Below, in pieces: positions 43,540-51,732 of a DNA stretch of 55,957 nt (the first letter of the stretch is position 1; each line of letters opens with the position of its first letter). This DNA is from an uncultured Cytophagaceae bacterium. GTDB lineage: Bacteria; Bacteroidota; Bacteroidia; Cytophagales; Spirosomataceae. The stretch lies in contig CAIZMB010000021.1 of the NCBI GenBank assembly GCA_903933935.1, positions 1 through 55,957 of the forward strand. The letters are read 5' to 3'. A model generated the notes under the pieces. That model ran no database searches and was not told the origin of the DNA. It worked only from the letters and a program-made list of their open reading frames with translations. The translations under genes and the position numbers were made by a program.

Positions 43540-43549
43540 TCGAAATTAC

Positions 43550-44620
43550 CTAGGGCTCAGAAACCATCATGCTACAGCCCCGCATTTCTGAATTATCAAA
43601 GCGCCCCAGCACCTTAAATCGAATACCATCCTCTTCCAACGAGCCTAAATCCTTGGTCTCGACAAACGAACAAGATTCAATATTAGCCAAATCAATCACT
43701 TTAATCCCGCCTACTTTTCCTGGCGTTTTTACGAGCGAAAATGGATCATTCACCTCACGAAGAAGCACTCGCATCGTTTTAGCCGGGACAAAAATTCCAT
43801 CTGAAAATGAATAGGCTTGAGAAAATAATTCAGTCATTCCATATTCAGAAGCTACTTGGTTAAATCCCATGTGCTCCATCATATACGCATGAATACGATC
43901 CCTGATCCACTCTTCTCTCCGTCCCTTCATCCCTCCTGTTTCCATAACAATGATGCGACCTTCTTTGATCGCCTCATTCCAAAATGAGAAATCTTGACCC
44001 GAATCAATCCAATCCAGAAGTCCAAAAGTCACACCCATCAGCCAAATTTTCCGGTTGGTTTTTAACGCTTCTTTAATTTGGCTAACTAATTCAGGGTATT
44101 GATTTAAAAAAAATCCGGAAAATTCAGATTTTGATTCTTGAATGAAATGGTCCATCATAAAAACCAAACTGGATGTATTTCTTTCTAAATAAGAGGGCAA
44201 TAAGGCAAAAATATGATAATCCGTTACTGACCCAAAAAGATGATTAAACGCATTCAAGGAATTTTCTTTGTAAAATTCGGGATCACAAACGGCGTGTTTA
44301 GAAGGTATTTGACCCGTAGTACCTGAACTTTCAAAATCGAAAAGCACTGGGGAAAACCCGGTTTGAACTTGGTATGTTTTGAATAGCTCAATCGGCAAAA
44401 AAGGAATTTGGTCCATCGACCGAATGGAATCCACCGAACAATCCAACATCCTAAGAAATGACTGATATATGGGATTGTTTAAGGCCTGAAAATTAAATAT
44501 TTCGATAGCTAACTCCTCAAAATTGGCAAAACTAACCTCTAAAACTTTACGTTTCAGTTCGCTCAATTGCAACTCCACAGCTTCAGGATTTTCTTGCATA
44601 CCTTTTATTTCGAATTTCAT
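43550..44620 (-). CDS. LuxE/PaaK-type acyl-protein synthetase (acyltransferase)
   Basis: 356 residues. ANL-superfamily-like adenylating enzyme related to LuxE: IPFLPIELFKTYQVQTG, the phosphate-binding FESSGTTGQIPSKHAV, VMETGGMKGRREEW, YGMTELFSQAYS, and a C-terminal DLGSLEEDGIRFKVLGR. LuxE activates fatty acids for reductase; without LuxC or LuxD nearby, a different acyl acceptor is likely. In Bacteroidota such genes occur alone. A second ATG lies seven codons in (44599), and a TAATTTTG box touches the first, so the later start deserves thought. Confidence 0.82.
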   Translation of the reverse strand: MKFEIKGMQENPEAVELQLSELKRKVLEVSFANFEELAIEIFNFQALNNPIYQSFLRMLDCSVDSIRSMDQIPFLPIELFKTYQVQTGFSPVLFDFESSGTTGQIPSKHAVCDPEFYKENSLNAFNHLFGSVTDYHIFALLPSYLERNTSSLVFMMDHFIQESKSEFSGFFLNQYPELVSQIKEALKTNRKIWLMGVTFGLLDWIDSGQDFSFWNEAIKEGRIIVMETGGMKGRREEWIRDRIHAYMMEHMGFNQVASEYGMTELFSQAYSFSDGIFVPAKTMRVLLREVNDPFSLVKTPGKVGGIKVIDLANIESCSFVETKDLGSLEEDGIRFKVLGRFDNSEMRGCSMMVSEP

Positions 44621-44670
44621 ACAAAATTAAACCAAATCATTAACTTTACGATTCTTAATTTACGAATTGG

Positions 44671-45225
44671 ATGTCCACAAAAAGTTTTTTATTCAGCTTA
44701 ACTATTTCGATTACACTGTTCATCTTGAGTTGTGTGAAGGAACCTGAATTTAGCACCACGCCGGCCATCTCGTTTGAATCCATCCAAAAAATCACCAAAA
44801 CAAGTAATGACGGTTTCGGAGGTAAAACAAAAATCGATTCCATTATCATGAGTATTCGCTTTGAAGATGGCGATGGAGACCTTGGAATTACAGCAGAAGA
44901 AATAAAAGCAAATCCGAAATATAAGGACTTTAGAAATTTTGAGGTGGATGTCTTATTGAAGAAAAATGGCAAATATGTACCTGTCTTATTTAGCCCAAAA
45001 ATTGGCGGATTAATCAATTTCCAATTGCGTCCCGATCAAAAACCAGGCCCAATAGAAGGATCTATTTCCTATTCAACCCAATTTGTTTATGCCTTTTACA
45101 AAGGATATTCGCCTCTTTTTACTGAATTTAATGATACTTTAAAATTTCAGATTTACATTAAAGACAAGGCATTCCAACAAAGCAATACGATTGAGACAGA
45201 GCCCGTCATTATCTTTCAGAAGTAA
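44671..45225 (+). CDS. Lipoprotein of unknown function
   Basis: 184 residues. Signal with lipobox LFILSCVKE places the lipidated Cys near residue 21. The mature chain is beta-rich with an acidic segment RFEDGDGDLGITAEE that looks like a calcium-binding DxDxDG loop. I do not recognise a family with certainty; similar lipoproteins are common in Bacteroidota. Divergent from the LuxE-like gene by 50 bases and abutting the convergent sensor-like gene with no gap. Confidence 0.65.
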   Translation: MSTKSFLFSLTISITLFILSCVKEPEFSTTPAISFESIQKITKTSNDGFGGKTKIDSIIMSIRFEDGDGDLGITAEEIKANPKYKDFRNFEVDVLLKKNGKYVPVLFSPKIGGLINFQLRPDQKPGPIEGSISYSTQFVYAFYKGYSPLFTEFNDTLKFQIYIKDKAFQQSNTIETEPVIIFQK

Positions 45226-46653
45226 TTAAAGCTTAGAGATAATTTTATAAATTTTACTATTCAAGCGATAGTTCAGCATCCTTTGATCCTTCTCATCTTG
45301 TTGAATATCCAGGATATTAGATTTTTGAAAAATCAGGGCTAATGATTTAGTGAAATTGTCTATCAACTTAGATCTAAACTGTCTTTGAGATTCTGGAGAA
45401 CTCTTATGCCGCCCAAAATATGCGATTAGTTGATGCCCATTAACATACCCTTGGCTATAATTTAATAATAAGAAGTCCAATAGCTTTTGCTCATTTTCAC
45501 CCAAAACATTTTTTAAATTTCTTTTTATTCGATTTCTCTTAATGTTGCCAATGACAAAAATAAGAAACATGGTGGCCAGAATACCTATGCTTAACATGAT
45601 CACTTTAAAAAATTCCATATACCAAGGTTCGTCGGTTAACTTACCTAAATAGGCTGAGTCAGCTAAAACATCATTAATAGAAATGACGTATTGAATAGCT
45701 TTTTTAGTAGCTGAATTTTTGGAGGAAAAATTAGATGACCAGGCCAATGAGTCTTTCCCTTTATAATGTATTTCCTGATCACTAAAGTTGTCATTATTTC
45801 CTGTAACTGGCAATCTACCTGAATTAAGCCAACGGTAAGTTTTGAAATTATCTAAAAGATCGATGATAATCATGGAATCGTAGCGGTAGACCTGTATAGA
45901 TTTATCAATCAAAATAAAATACCTTCCATTAAACAAAAAATTCCGATAGAGGTCTTTTTCTAAGTATTTCTTTAACTCTTCTAAATGAATGGTTCCAACT
46001 TTCTTGAAATCATGATCCTTAAATCCATATTCATAAATATTCCAATCAAAAACTGCACTTTCATACATTTTTGAATCATTTACTTTCAGATTACCCATCG
46101 TGATGAAAACATCCCTTGAAGAAAGATATGCTGAAATTCCATCATTAATAGCCAAAGGTACGTCCCCCTTAACTCCTATACTCGCCCATTCTTTATTTAT
46201 TGGATCGTATTTAGTTAGCACATTAGATGATTGCCAAAACCCATACCCCCCAAAGGAATACAAAACCCCATTCCGAAGGAATTTATTCGCTTGACAATTT
46301 GCACCCCGATAGAAAGTTTGGTCAAGGCGTTTTAAAACCCAATTTTTCCGATCTAATTGATATACTTGGCCCGTGCAACTAACTAATAAATAAGATACAC
46401 TGGAGCCTGGAATAGGAATTTCTTGATAGTACCTAGTCCCCGAAACCAAATCATAATTTTTAACATCTTGGAAGGTTAGGTCGGCTATTTTATTCCATTG
46501 AGCGCCGACTTGAAATTCATAAATTTCTTTCGTTTCAAAATTAATCTGGTAAAATGTTCCCGATATCGGGTGTACCCATTTAGCAATTTGGGCAAAAACT
46601 GGTCCAGTAAATGAAAGAAAAAGAAAGAAAAAGAATAATTTGAAATACCGCAT
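45226..46653 (-). CDS. Exported beta-propeller-like protein with TM and cytoplasmic winged-helix-like tail
   Basis: 475 residues from the ATG at 46653 (an in-frame TTG at 46674 is less likely). Signal peptide MRYFKLFFFFLFLSFTGPVFAQ; residues about 25-340 form repeating beta motifs, one Kelch-like (VLYSFGGYGFWQ...NVLTKYDP, about 131-153). A single helix follows at about 349-371, then a basic 104-residue cytoplasmic tail. The tail resembles a wHTH: NEQKLLDFLLL, a helix with QLIAYFGRHKSS, then QRQFRSKLIDNFT and DQRMLNYRL as a possible wing. There is no histidine kinase, receiver or GGDEF. Inference: a one-component membrane regulator. No homologue is named with confidence. Confidence 0.6.
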   Translation of the reverse strand: MRYFKLFFFFLFLSFTGPVFAQIAKWVHPISGTFYQINFETKEIYEFQVGAQWNKIADLTFQDVKNYDLVSGTRYYQEIPIPGSSVSYLLVSCTGQVYQLDRKNWVLKRLDQTFYRGANCQANKFLRNGVLYSFGGYGFWQSSNVLTKYDPINKEWASIGVKGDVPLAINDGISAYLSSRDVFITMGNLKVNDSKMYESAVFDWNIYEYGFKDHDFKKVGTIHLEELKKYLEKDLYRNFLFNGRYFILIDKSIQVYRYDSMIIIDLLDNFKTYRWLNSGRLPVTGNNDNFSDQEIHYKGKDSLAWSSNFSSKNSATKKAIQYVISINDVLADSAYLGKLTDEPWYMEFFKVIMLSIGILATMFLIFVIGNIKRNRIKRNLKNVLGENEQKLLDFLLLNYSQGYVNGHQLIAYFGRHKSSPESQRQFRSKLIDNFTKSLALIFQKSNILDIQQDEKDQRMLNYRLNSKIYKIISKL

Positions 46654-46730
46654 CTGAAATTTAATTCTAACCAAAAATGCAATTTTTTTATATAAAATTT
46701 AAATAATTCTTATCGTATGAATTAAAAATC

Positions 46731-46763
46731 TTGATATAATTTAAACGAAAATGGCTAATTTTG
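46731..46763 (+). promoter_or_regulatory. Candidate promoter for the phosphatidylserine decarboxylase gene
   Basis: TTG at 46731-46733, 22-base spacer, then TAATTTTG at 46756-46763. It predicts a leader of about 46 nt before the ATG at 46816. Confidence 0.4.
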
Positions 46764-46815
46764 ACTTATAAATCTAAGCTTAAAAGAATAAGCTTCCCAT
46801 TGAAATAATTAAATT

Positions 46816-47475
46816 ATGACCTTACACCGCGAAGGAAGGACTTTATTAATCACATCACTCATCATTGTTCTGGGCATCAATGCATTTTTTGCCTATCTTT
46901 TTCCAGACCGAGAATACCTAAGAGAATTCATTGTTGTCATTACTTCTCTATTTTATTTGATCATTTTACAATTTTTCAGAGTTCCGAAACGTCATACCGA
47001 AATAAATCCACAACATATTATTGCCCCAGCCGATGGAAAAGTTGTTGTGATCGAAGAAACCGTAGAATCTGAATATTTCAAGGGCACACGCAGACAGATT
47101 TCCATCTTTATGTCGCCATTAAATGTGCATATTAATTTCAATCCCATTTCAGGTATAGTTTCCTATTTCAAATACCATCCAGGGAAATTCCTCGTAGCTT
47201 GGCATCCAAAATCAAGCACTGAAAATGAACGTACGACGTACGTGGTCAAACATGAAAATGGAACTGAAATATTATTTCGTCAAATAGCCGGCGCACTCGC
47301 CAAAAGGATTTGTTGGTACGCCAAAGAAAACGAATCAGTCACCCAAGGTTCAGAATTTGGGTTTATCAAATTTGGAAGTAGAATCGATATTTTCTTGCCC
47401 TTAGATGCCGAAATCTGTGTCAATTTAGGCGATAAGCCTGTCGGCGGAGAAACGGTTATTGCAAAACTTCGTTAA
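46816..47475 (+). CDS. psd: Phosphatidylserine decarboxylase proenzyme (short, PSD-A-like)
   Basis: 219 residues. It decarboxylates phosphatidylserine to phosphatidylethanolamine. Two N-terminal helices (about 8-30, 38-55) anchor it; IIAPADGKVV near 68-77 and MSPLNVHINFNP near 99-110 are family blocks. The self-cleavage site is FGSR at 186-189, where Ser188 becomes the pyruvoyl group. The short form with GS rather than LGST is typical of this subfamily. Its TAA lies in TTAA shared with the convergent msrC-like gene. Confidence 0.93.
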   Translation: MTLHREGRTLLITSLIIVLGINAFFAYLFPDREYLREFIVVITSLFYLIILQFFRVPKRHTEINPQHIIAPADGKVVVIEETVESEYFKGTRRQISIFMSPLNVHINFNPISGIVSYFKYHPGKFLVAWHPKSSTENERTTYVVKHENGTEILFRQIAGALAKRICWYAKENESVTQGSEFGFIKFGSRIDIFLPLDAEICVNLGDKPVGGETVIAKLR

Positions 47476-47963
47476 TTCCAGTTCCCCCAATTTTCCTCAA
47501 TTATACCCATGATTTTCTCTAGGCCTATTTGGTCTTCCTCCGTAAAATCATTCAAACAATCTGAGTCCACGTCGAGAACTAAAATCACTCGATTCTCATG
47601 AAATACCGGAATTACGATTTCAGATTTTGAGGCAGAGGCACAGGCGATATGTCCAGGGAATTCATCTACATTAGGAACGACAACAGTTTTTCTTTCCGTG
47701 TAGGCATATCCACAAACACCTTTATGAAAAGGAATTCGAGTGCAAGCCACGGGGCCTTGAAATGGACCTAAGACTAATTCATCTCCTTTCACCAAATAAA
47801 AACCTACCCAAAAAAATTCGAAAATATCATGGATGGCTGCCGCTATATTGGCGAGGTTAGCATACAGATCCGTTTCTCCGGCCAACAAAGATTGAATTTG
47901 AGGATACAAGTTTGCATACTGATCCGCTCTTGTTCCACTAATTTTGATTAAATCTTCCGCCAT
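47472..47963 (-). CDS. msrC: Free methionine-(R)-sulfoxide reductase (GAF domain)
   Basis: 163 residues, a single GAF domain. The three redox cysteines of fRMsr are present: Cys74 (VACTRI), Cys84 (GVCGYA) and Cys108 (HIACAS), with SEIVIPVF and LDVDSD. It repairs free Met-R-O, consuming thioredoxin. Last gene of the Fe-S operon that begins at 51567, one base after the preceding gene. Confidence 0.92.
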   Translation of the reverse strand: MAEDLIKISGTRADQYANLYPQIQSLLAGETDLYANLANIAAAIHDIFEFFWVGFYLVKGDELVLGPFQGPVACTRIPFHKGVCGYAYTERKTVVVPNVDEFPGHIACASASKSEIVIPVFHENRVILVLDVDSDCLNDFTEEDQIGLEKIMGIIEENWGNWN

Positions 47964-47964
47964 A

Positions 47965-48459
47965 TTAAACGCTTGATTTAACTAAGTATTTTTTCAACCA
48001 TGATTCTTTAACCATCTGAAGCCATTGGTTTCTATATTGGCCTAAGTCGGATGTTTGGGGCGGGATGATAAAATCTTCCTCCGACAAATCTGCATTAAGA
48101 ATAAACTCTTTAATAGAAGTTATCGGGATAAGCGAGATTTGATCCCCTTGAATACTAGCAATTTGCCGATCAAAAAAATCTACTTGAAGCAGCTCTCCTA
48201 AAGATTTAAACCACCGGGTAGATGCATCGATCGAACAACCTGAAGCTTGATTTACATCTTCATTAACTGCGACAATAACGACTTGATTAAATCGAATCTC
48301 AAAAGATGCATTCAGCGGAGCCCCATGAGCAGCCCAAGCATTCATTTCATTCATTAAAAATGACTTTATTTGCTCAATTTCCTCGCCCTTCAAAGGACGA
48401 TTTGCTTGATACACCCACACACGGGACTGATCGGGTAATTGTTCGAAAGGTATATACAT
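47965..48459 (-). CDS. Conserved Bacteroidota protein of unknown function
   Basis: 164 residues, cytosolic, no signal or membrane segment. The central motif SGCSIDASTRWFKSLGELLQVDFFDR around residues 92-117 is the recognisable part; similar proteins in Bacteroidota are sometimes labelled as ABC transporter ATPases, but no Walker motif is present, so that label is not supported. It lies one base after the HdrB-like gene. Confidence 0.65.
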   Translation of the reverse strand: MYIPFEQLPDQSRVWVYQANRPLKGEEIEQIKSFLMNEMNAWAAHGAPLNASFEIRFNQVVIVAVNEDVNQASGCSIDASTRWFKSLGELLQVDFFDRQIASIQGDQISLIPITSIKEFILNADLSEEDFIIPPQTSDLGQYRNQWLQMVKESWLKKYLVKSSV

Positions 48460-48460
48460 C

Positions 48461-49243
48461 TTATTTCATTGCTTTTTGGACTAACTCAGCTAAGTCCACT
48501 ACTTGGATATCTTTGTCATGGCCTGTTTTATTTAAACCATCTTGAATCATCACCATGCAAAAAGGACACGCAATCGCTACTTTTTTTACTCCGGATTCAA
48601 TAATCTCTTCGGTACGTTTTACCTGGACATCCATAGCACCTGGTTCCGGTTCTTTAAATACTTGGGCCCCACCGGCACCGCAACAAAGTCCTTTGGTGCG
48701 GCAACTTTTCAACTCTTTTAAATCTTTTTGAAGTTCCGAAATAATTTCGCGAGGCGCCTCATAAATTCCGTTTCCTCGACCCAAATAACAAGAATCATGA
48801 AAGGCGATCTCCTCCCTTTCCTCAGAAATTTCTATCTTACCTTCTTTCAATAATTGAGCCAATAACTCCGTGTGGTGAATAACATCATAGGTTCCCCCAA
48901 GACTTGGATATTCGTTTTTCAACGTATTAAAACAATGTGGACAGGCTGTTACAATCTTTTTCACTTGGTACATATTGAGCACTTCAATATTGGTCATCGC
49001 CTGCATTTGAAACAAAAATTCATTTCCTGTTCTTCTAGCTGGATCTCCAGTGCAAGATTCCTCCGTTCCCAAAATGGCATATGAAATTTCAGCCTTTTGT
49101 AAAATCTCACAAAAAGCACGCGTCACCTTTTTTTGTCGGTCGTCAAATGAACCTGCACAACCCACCCAAAATAAATATTCTGGCATTTCACCCTTAGCTA
49201 AATAATCAGCCATTGTTCGAATATTTAACACCACCTCAGACAT
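48461..49243 (-). CDS. (Fe-S)-binding protein, HdrB/LutA-like with CCG domains
   Basis: 260 residues, cytosolic. Two cysteine-rich CCG-type domains: CPHCFNTLKNEY with HDSCYLGRGNGIYE, and CRTKGLCCGAGGAQVFKE with ACPFCMVMIQDGL. Such domains in heterodisulfide reductase HdrB, GlcF and LutA bind special 4Fe-4S clusters that move electrons two at a time. Together with the membrane Fe-S protein encoded at 50245-51567 it should form an electron-transfer unit. Two-base gap to the hydrolase gene. Confidence 0.88.
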   Translation of the reverse strand: MSEVVLNIRTMADYLAKGEMPEYLFWVGCAGSFDDRQKKVTRAFCEILQKAEISYAILGTEESCTGDPARRTGNEFLFQMQAMTNIEVLNMYQVKKIVTACPHCFNTLKNEYPSLGGTYDVIHHTELLAQLLKEGKIEISEEREEIAFHDSCYLGRGNGIYEAPREIISELQKDLKELKSCRTKGLCCGAGGAQVFKEPEPGAMDVQVKRTEEIIESGVKKVAIACPFCMVMIQDGLNKTGHDKDIQVVDLAELVQKAMK

Positions 49244-49245
49244 AA

Positions 49246-50241
49246 TTATTTAGTTAATTTAACGACTTCATTTAAAAATTTTACGGAAGCCTGCATCGGA
49301 AGCTCCGTCTTATTTCCCAAAATAGGTGATGTTATCACATGATTGCCTGACTCAGGAAAAGCAATTTCTTGCTTAAGCGCAGAAGATGTTCCTAATTCAG
49401 GAAACATTTCTTGCATCGCTTTGACTGAAACTACTTGATCTTGATGAGCCTCGTCTTTATAATAATACGTCAACAAAACAGGTGTTTTTACCTGGTTAAA
49501 AACTTCTTTTTTCATCGTATGTGTCAAGAAGTTTTGCATTTCTACCACAGCCTCAAACCGATAATGCAAATTCCAATAGGCATCATGCGCTTTATTTTTG
49601 CTTGGTATTTCATTGTATTCTCCCCCTTTGATAAGTCGGGCTAATTGGAGCCCCCAAGGGTTGTCTAATAATGCTGCACTTGGGTCTGCCACCGCAATGC
49701 ATGGCCCATATAAAATGATGGCTTTAATTTCTGGATGCTTTGAGGCTAAATAAACCGTCATCGCTCCACCAAAGGATGTCCCCATCACAATCACCTCTTG
49801 GCCCAGTTTATTCGCTATCGCCAAATAGTTCTCGACGCTCGCATAATAATCATCAGCCGTAACATTTCCCAGTGTATGATCTGAGGTCTTTTCACCATGT
49901 CCTGCGACTCTAGCTAATACTAAATTTCCATTGAACGCCGCGGCAACTTGTCGGTGTACCGGATCTCCCTCCATCTGCGAGGCTGAAAAACCATGCACAT
50001 ATAAAAAAGCGTATTTAGTTTTTTGAGGATGTAAGGAATCAGCCCAAATAATTTTTGCTTTATTTCCCGGTTTTAACTCCTTATTGGCTAATTCCTTCTG
50101 TTGAATAAACTCGGAAATTTGCGGCATCGAATCCGGAATTTGGGTCCAAGTTGGACTTGCATTCAACACCGGAGCAGCTGGCTTAGGTCCCATAAAATAA
50201 ATAATGCTCAGGGCTAATAAACCCATTAATACTTTTTTCAT
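49246..50241 (-). CDS. Alpha/beta hydrolase, probably exported or membrane-anchored
   Basis: 331 residues. An N-terminal hydrophobic segment (3-17) gives an anchor or signal. The core has YVHGFSASQMEG for the oxyanion region, nucleophile Ser156 in GTSFGGA, and a catalytic His in SGNHVITS near 302-309. It resembles monoacylglycerol-lipase or carboxylesterase-like serine hydrolases; substrate unknown. It lies between two Fe-S protein genes with 3- and 2-base gaps, which is unexpected for a hydrolase. Confidence 0.85.
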   Translation of the reverse strand: MKKVLMGLLALSIIYFMGPKPAAPVLNASPTWTQIPDSMPQISEFIQQKELANKELKPGNKAKIIWADSLHPQKTKYAFLYVHGFSASQMEGDPVHRQVAAAFNGNLVLARVAGHGEKTSDHTLGNVTADDYYASVENYLAIANKLGQEVIVMGTSFGGAMTVYLASKHPEIKAIILYGPCIAVADPSAALLDNPWGLQLARLIKGGEYNEIPSKNKAHDAYWNLHYRFEAVVEMQNFLTHTMKKEVFNQVKTPVLLTYYYKDEAHQDQVVSVKAMQEMFPELGTSSALKQEIAFPESGNHVITSPILGNKTELPMQASVKFLNEVVKLTK

Positions 50242-50244
50242 TGC

Positions 50245-51567
50245 TTATGATTTTGTCCAATTCATTCGATCCGAAGGATTGAATTTCCAAGGGGCTTGAT
50301 TTGTTTCAATATTTGAAAACATAGAATTCCATGCCGCAGGAGCATCTGACAATTCCATGATTTGGTACCTTCTCAATTCCAGTATAATATTTAGAGGTGA
50401 TAATTCCATCGGACAGGCCTCCACACAGGCTTGACAAGTCGTGCATGCACGTAATTCTTCCCCACTAATTTTATCCAATAATGATTTTCCGTCATCGACA
50501 AATTGGCCCTTATTTTTAGATAAAATCACGCCAACTTCCTCCAGTCGATCTCGGGTATCCATCATTATTTTCCGAGGAGATAATAATTTACCTGTTTGAT
50601 TGGCCGGACATTCGTCTGTACAACGTCCACATTCGGTACAACTGTAGGCGTCTAATAAATTCTTCCAATTCAAATCCATGACATCCTTGGCACCAAATCG
50701 CAAGGTAGTTGGCGCAGCTTCGCCCGATGCACTTTTGCCTAGCATTAAATTGACTTCGTGGGTCACTGTTGACAAACTCGGGATATAAGCGGATGATTTT
50801 AAACTAGAATAATAAGCGGCAGGGAACGCAAAAAAGATATGCAAGTGCTTAGAATAGGTAACATAAAGAGCAAATCCCAAGATGCCAGCGATGTGAAACC
50901 ACCATGCAATTCGCTCAACTAAAAACAAAGCATCCGTACTATAAGCATTTAAAAATGGAATTAAATTCCTTGAGACAATGAACGAGCCTACCTCATGATA
51001 ATGTTCTACAGCTCTACTTTGTAAGATCGCATCCGCAGCATTCATCGTCCATAAGGCGGCCATCAACACACACTCAACAATCAAAATAGTATAGGCATCT
51101 TGAATCGGGAATCCCTTTAATTCAGCATGCTTTTCAGGTTGTAAACGTGTGACTTTGAATATACCCCGACGCGCAAAAAATACGAGACATGCTAAAAATA
51201 CACCTGCTGCTAAGAGTTCGAAAAAATTCAGAAGTAGCGGGTAAAGTGAACCTAAAAAAGGAGCAAACAAGCGATGCGTTCCTAAAATTCCATCCAAAAT
51301 AATCTCCAGAATTTCTACATTAATTAAAACAAATCCGATATAAATCAAGAAATGCATGAGGCCAACAAAAGGTTTTTGAAACATCTTTTTTTGACCAAAA
51401 GCCAGTAGAAATACTCGCTTCCAGCGTTCAATAGGTTGATCTGATAATAGAATGGGTTGCGATAATCGAATCGTAGCTAATATGCCTTTAAATCGCATCG
51501 CGATTAAATAACTCATGGAAGCGAGTAAAGCGATAAAAAGAAATTGAAAAAAATAGGTCATATCCAT
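50245..51567 (-). CDS. Membrane (Fe-S)-binding protein with two 4Fe-4S clusters (HdrC/NarI-like)
   Basis: 440 residues. Six or so helices in the first 260 residues, with His residues that could bind heme as in NarI- or HdrE-like domains; then a soluble part with two 4Fe-4S motifs: CTECGRCTDECPANQ and CTTCQACVEACPMEL. It should carry electrons between a membrane carrier (quinone or cytochrome) and the cytosolic CCG protein. First gene of the five-gene operon ending at 47472. Confidence 0.85.
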   Translation of the reverse strand: MDMTYFFQFLFIALLASMSYLIAMRFKGILATIRLSQPILLSDQPIERWKRVFLLAFGQKKMFQKPFVGLMHFLIYIGFVLINVEILEIILDGILGTHRLFAPFLGSLYPLLLNFFELLAAGVFLACLVFFARRGIFKVTRLQPEKHAELKGFPIQDAYTILIVECVLMAALWTMNAADAILQSRAVEHYHEVGSFIVSRNLIPFLNAYSTDALFLVERIAWWFHIAGILGFALYVTYSKHLHIFFAFPAAYYSSLKSSAYIPSLSTVTHEVNLMLGKSASGEAAPTTLRFGAKDVMDLNWKNLLDAYSCTECGRCTDECPANQTGKLLSPRKIMMDTRDRLEEVGVILSKNKGQFVDDGKSLLDKISGEELRACTTCQACVEACPMELSPLNIILELRRYQIMELSDAPAAWNSMFSNIETNQAPWKFNPSDRMNWTKS

Positions 51568-51732
51568 TAGTTAATCAAAACGCCCCCAAAGGGAGAAAGC
51601 ATTGAGGCAAAAATTTCAAGCCGAAAACTAAATAAATTTAAGGTAGAAAAAAATCAAATGGATCATATTTTAAGGTAAATATTTATCGCAAGAAAAATTA
51701 CCTTGAAGGACCCAATCATTCAAAGCCTTGCA

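Noticed and set aside
51672-51704. Inverted repeat AAGGTAA...TTACCTT in the uvrA to Fe-S gene gap
   Set aside because: 7-bp A+T-rich stem with an approximately 19-base loop and no U-run on either strand; not a credible terminator.
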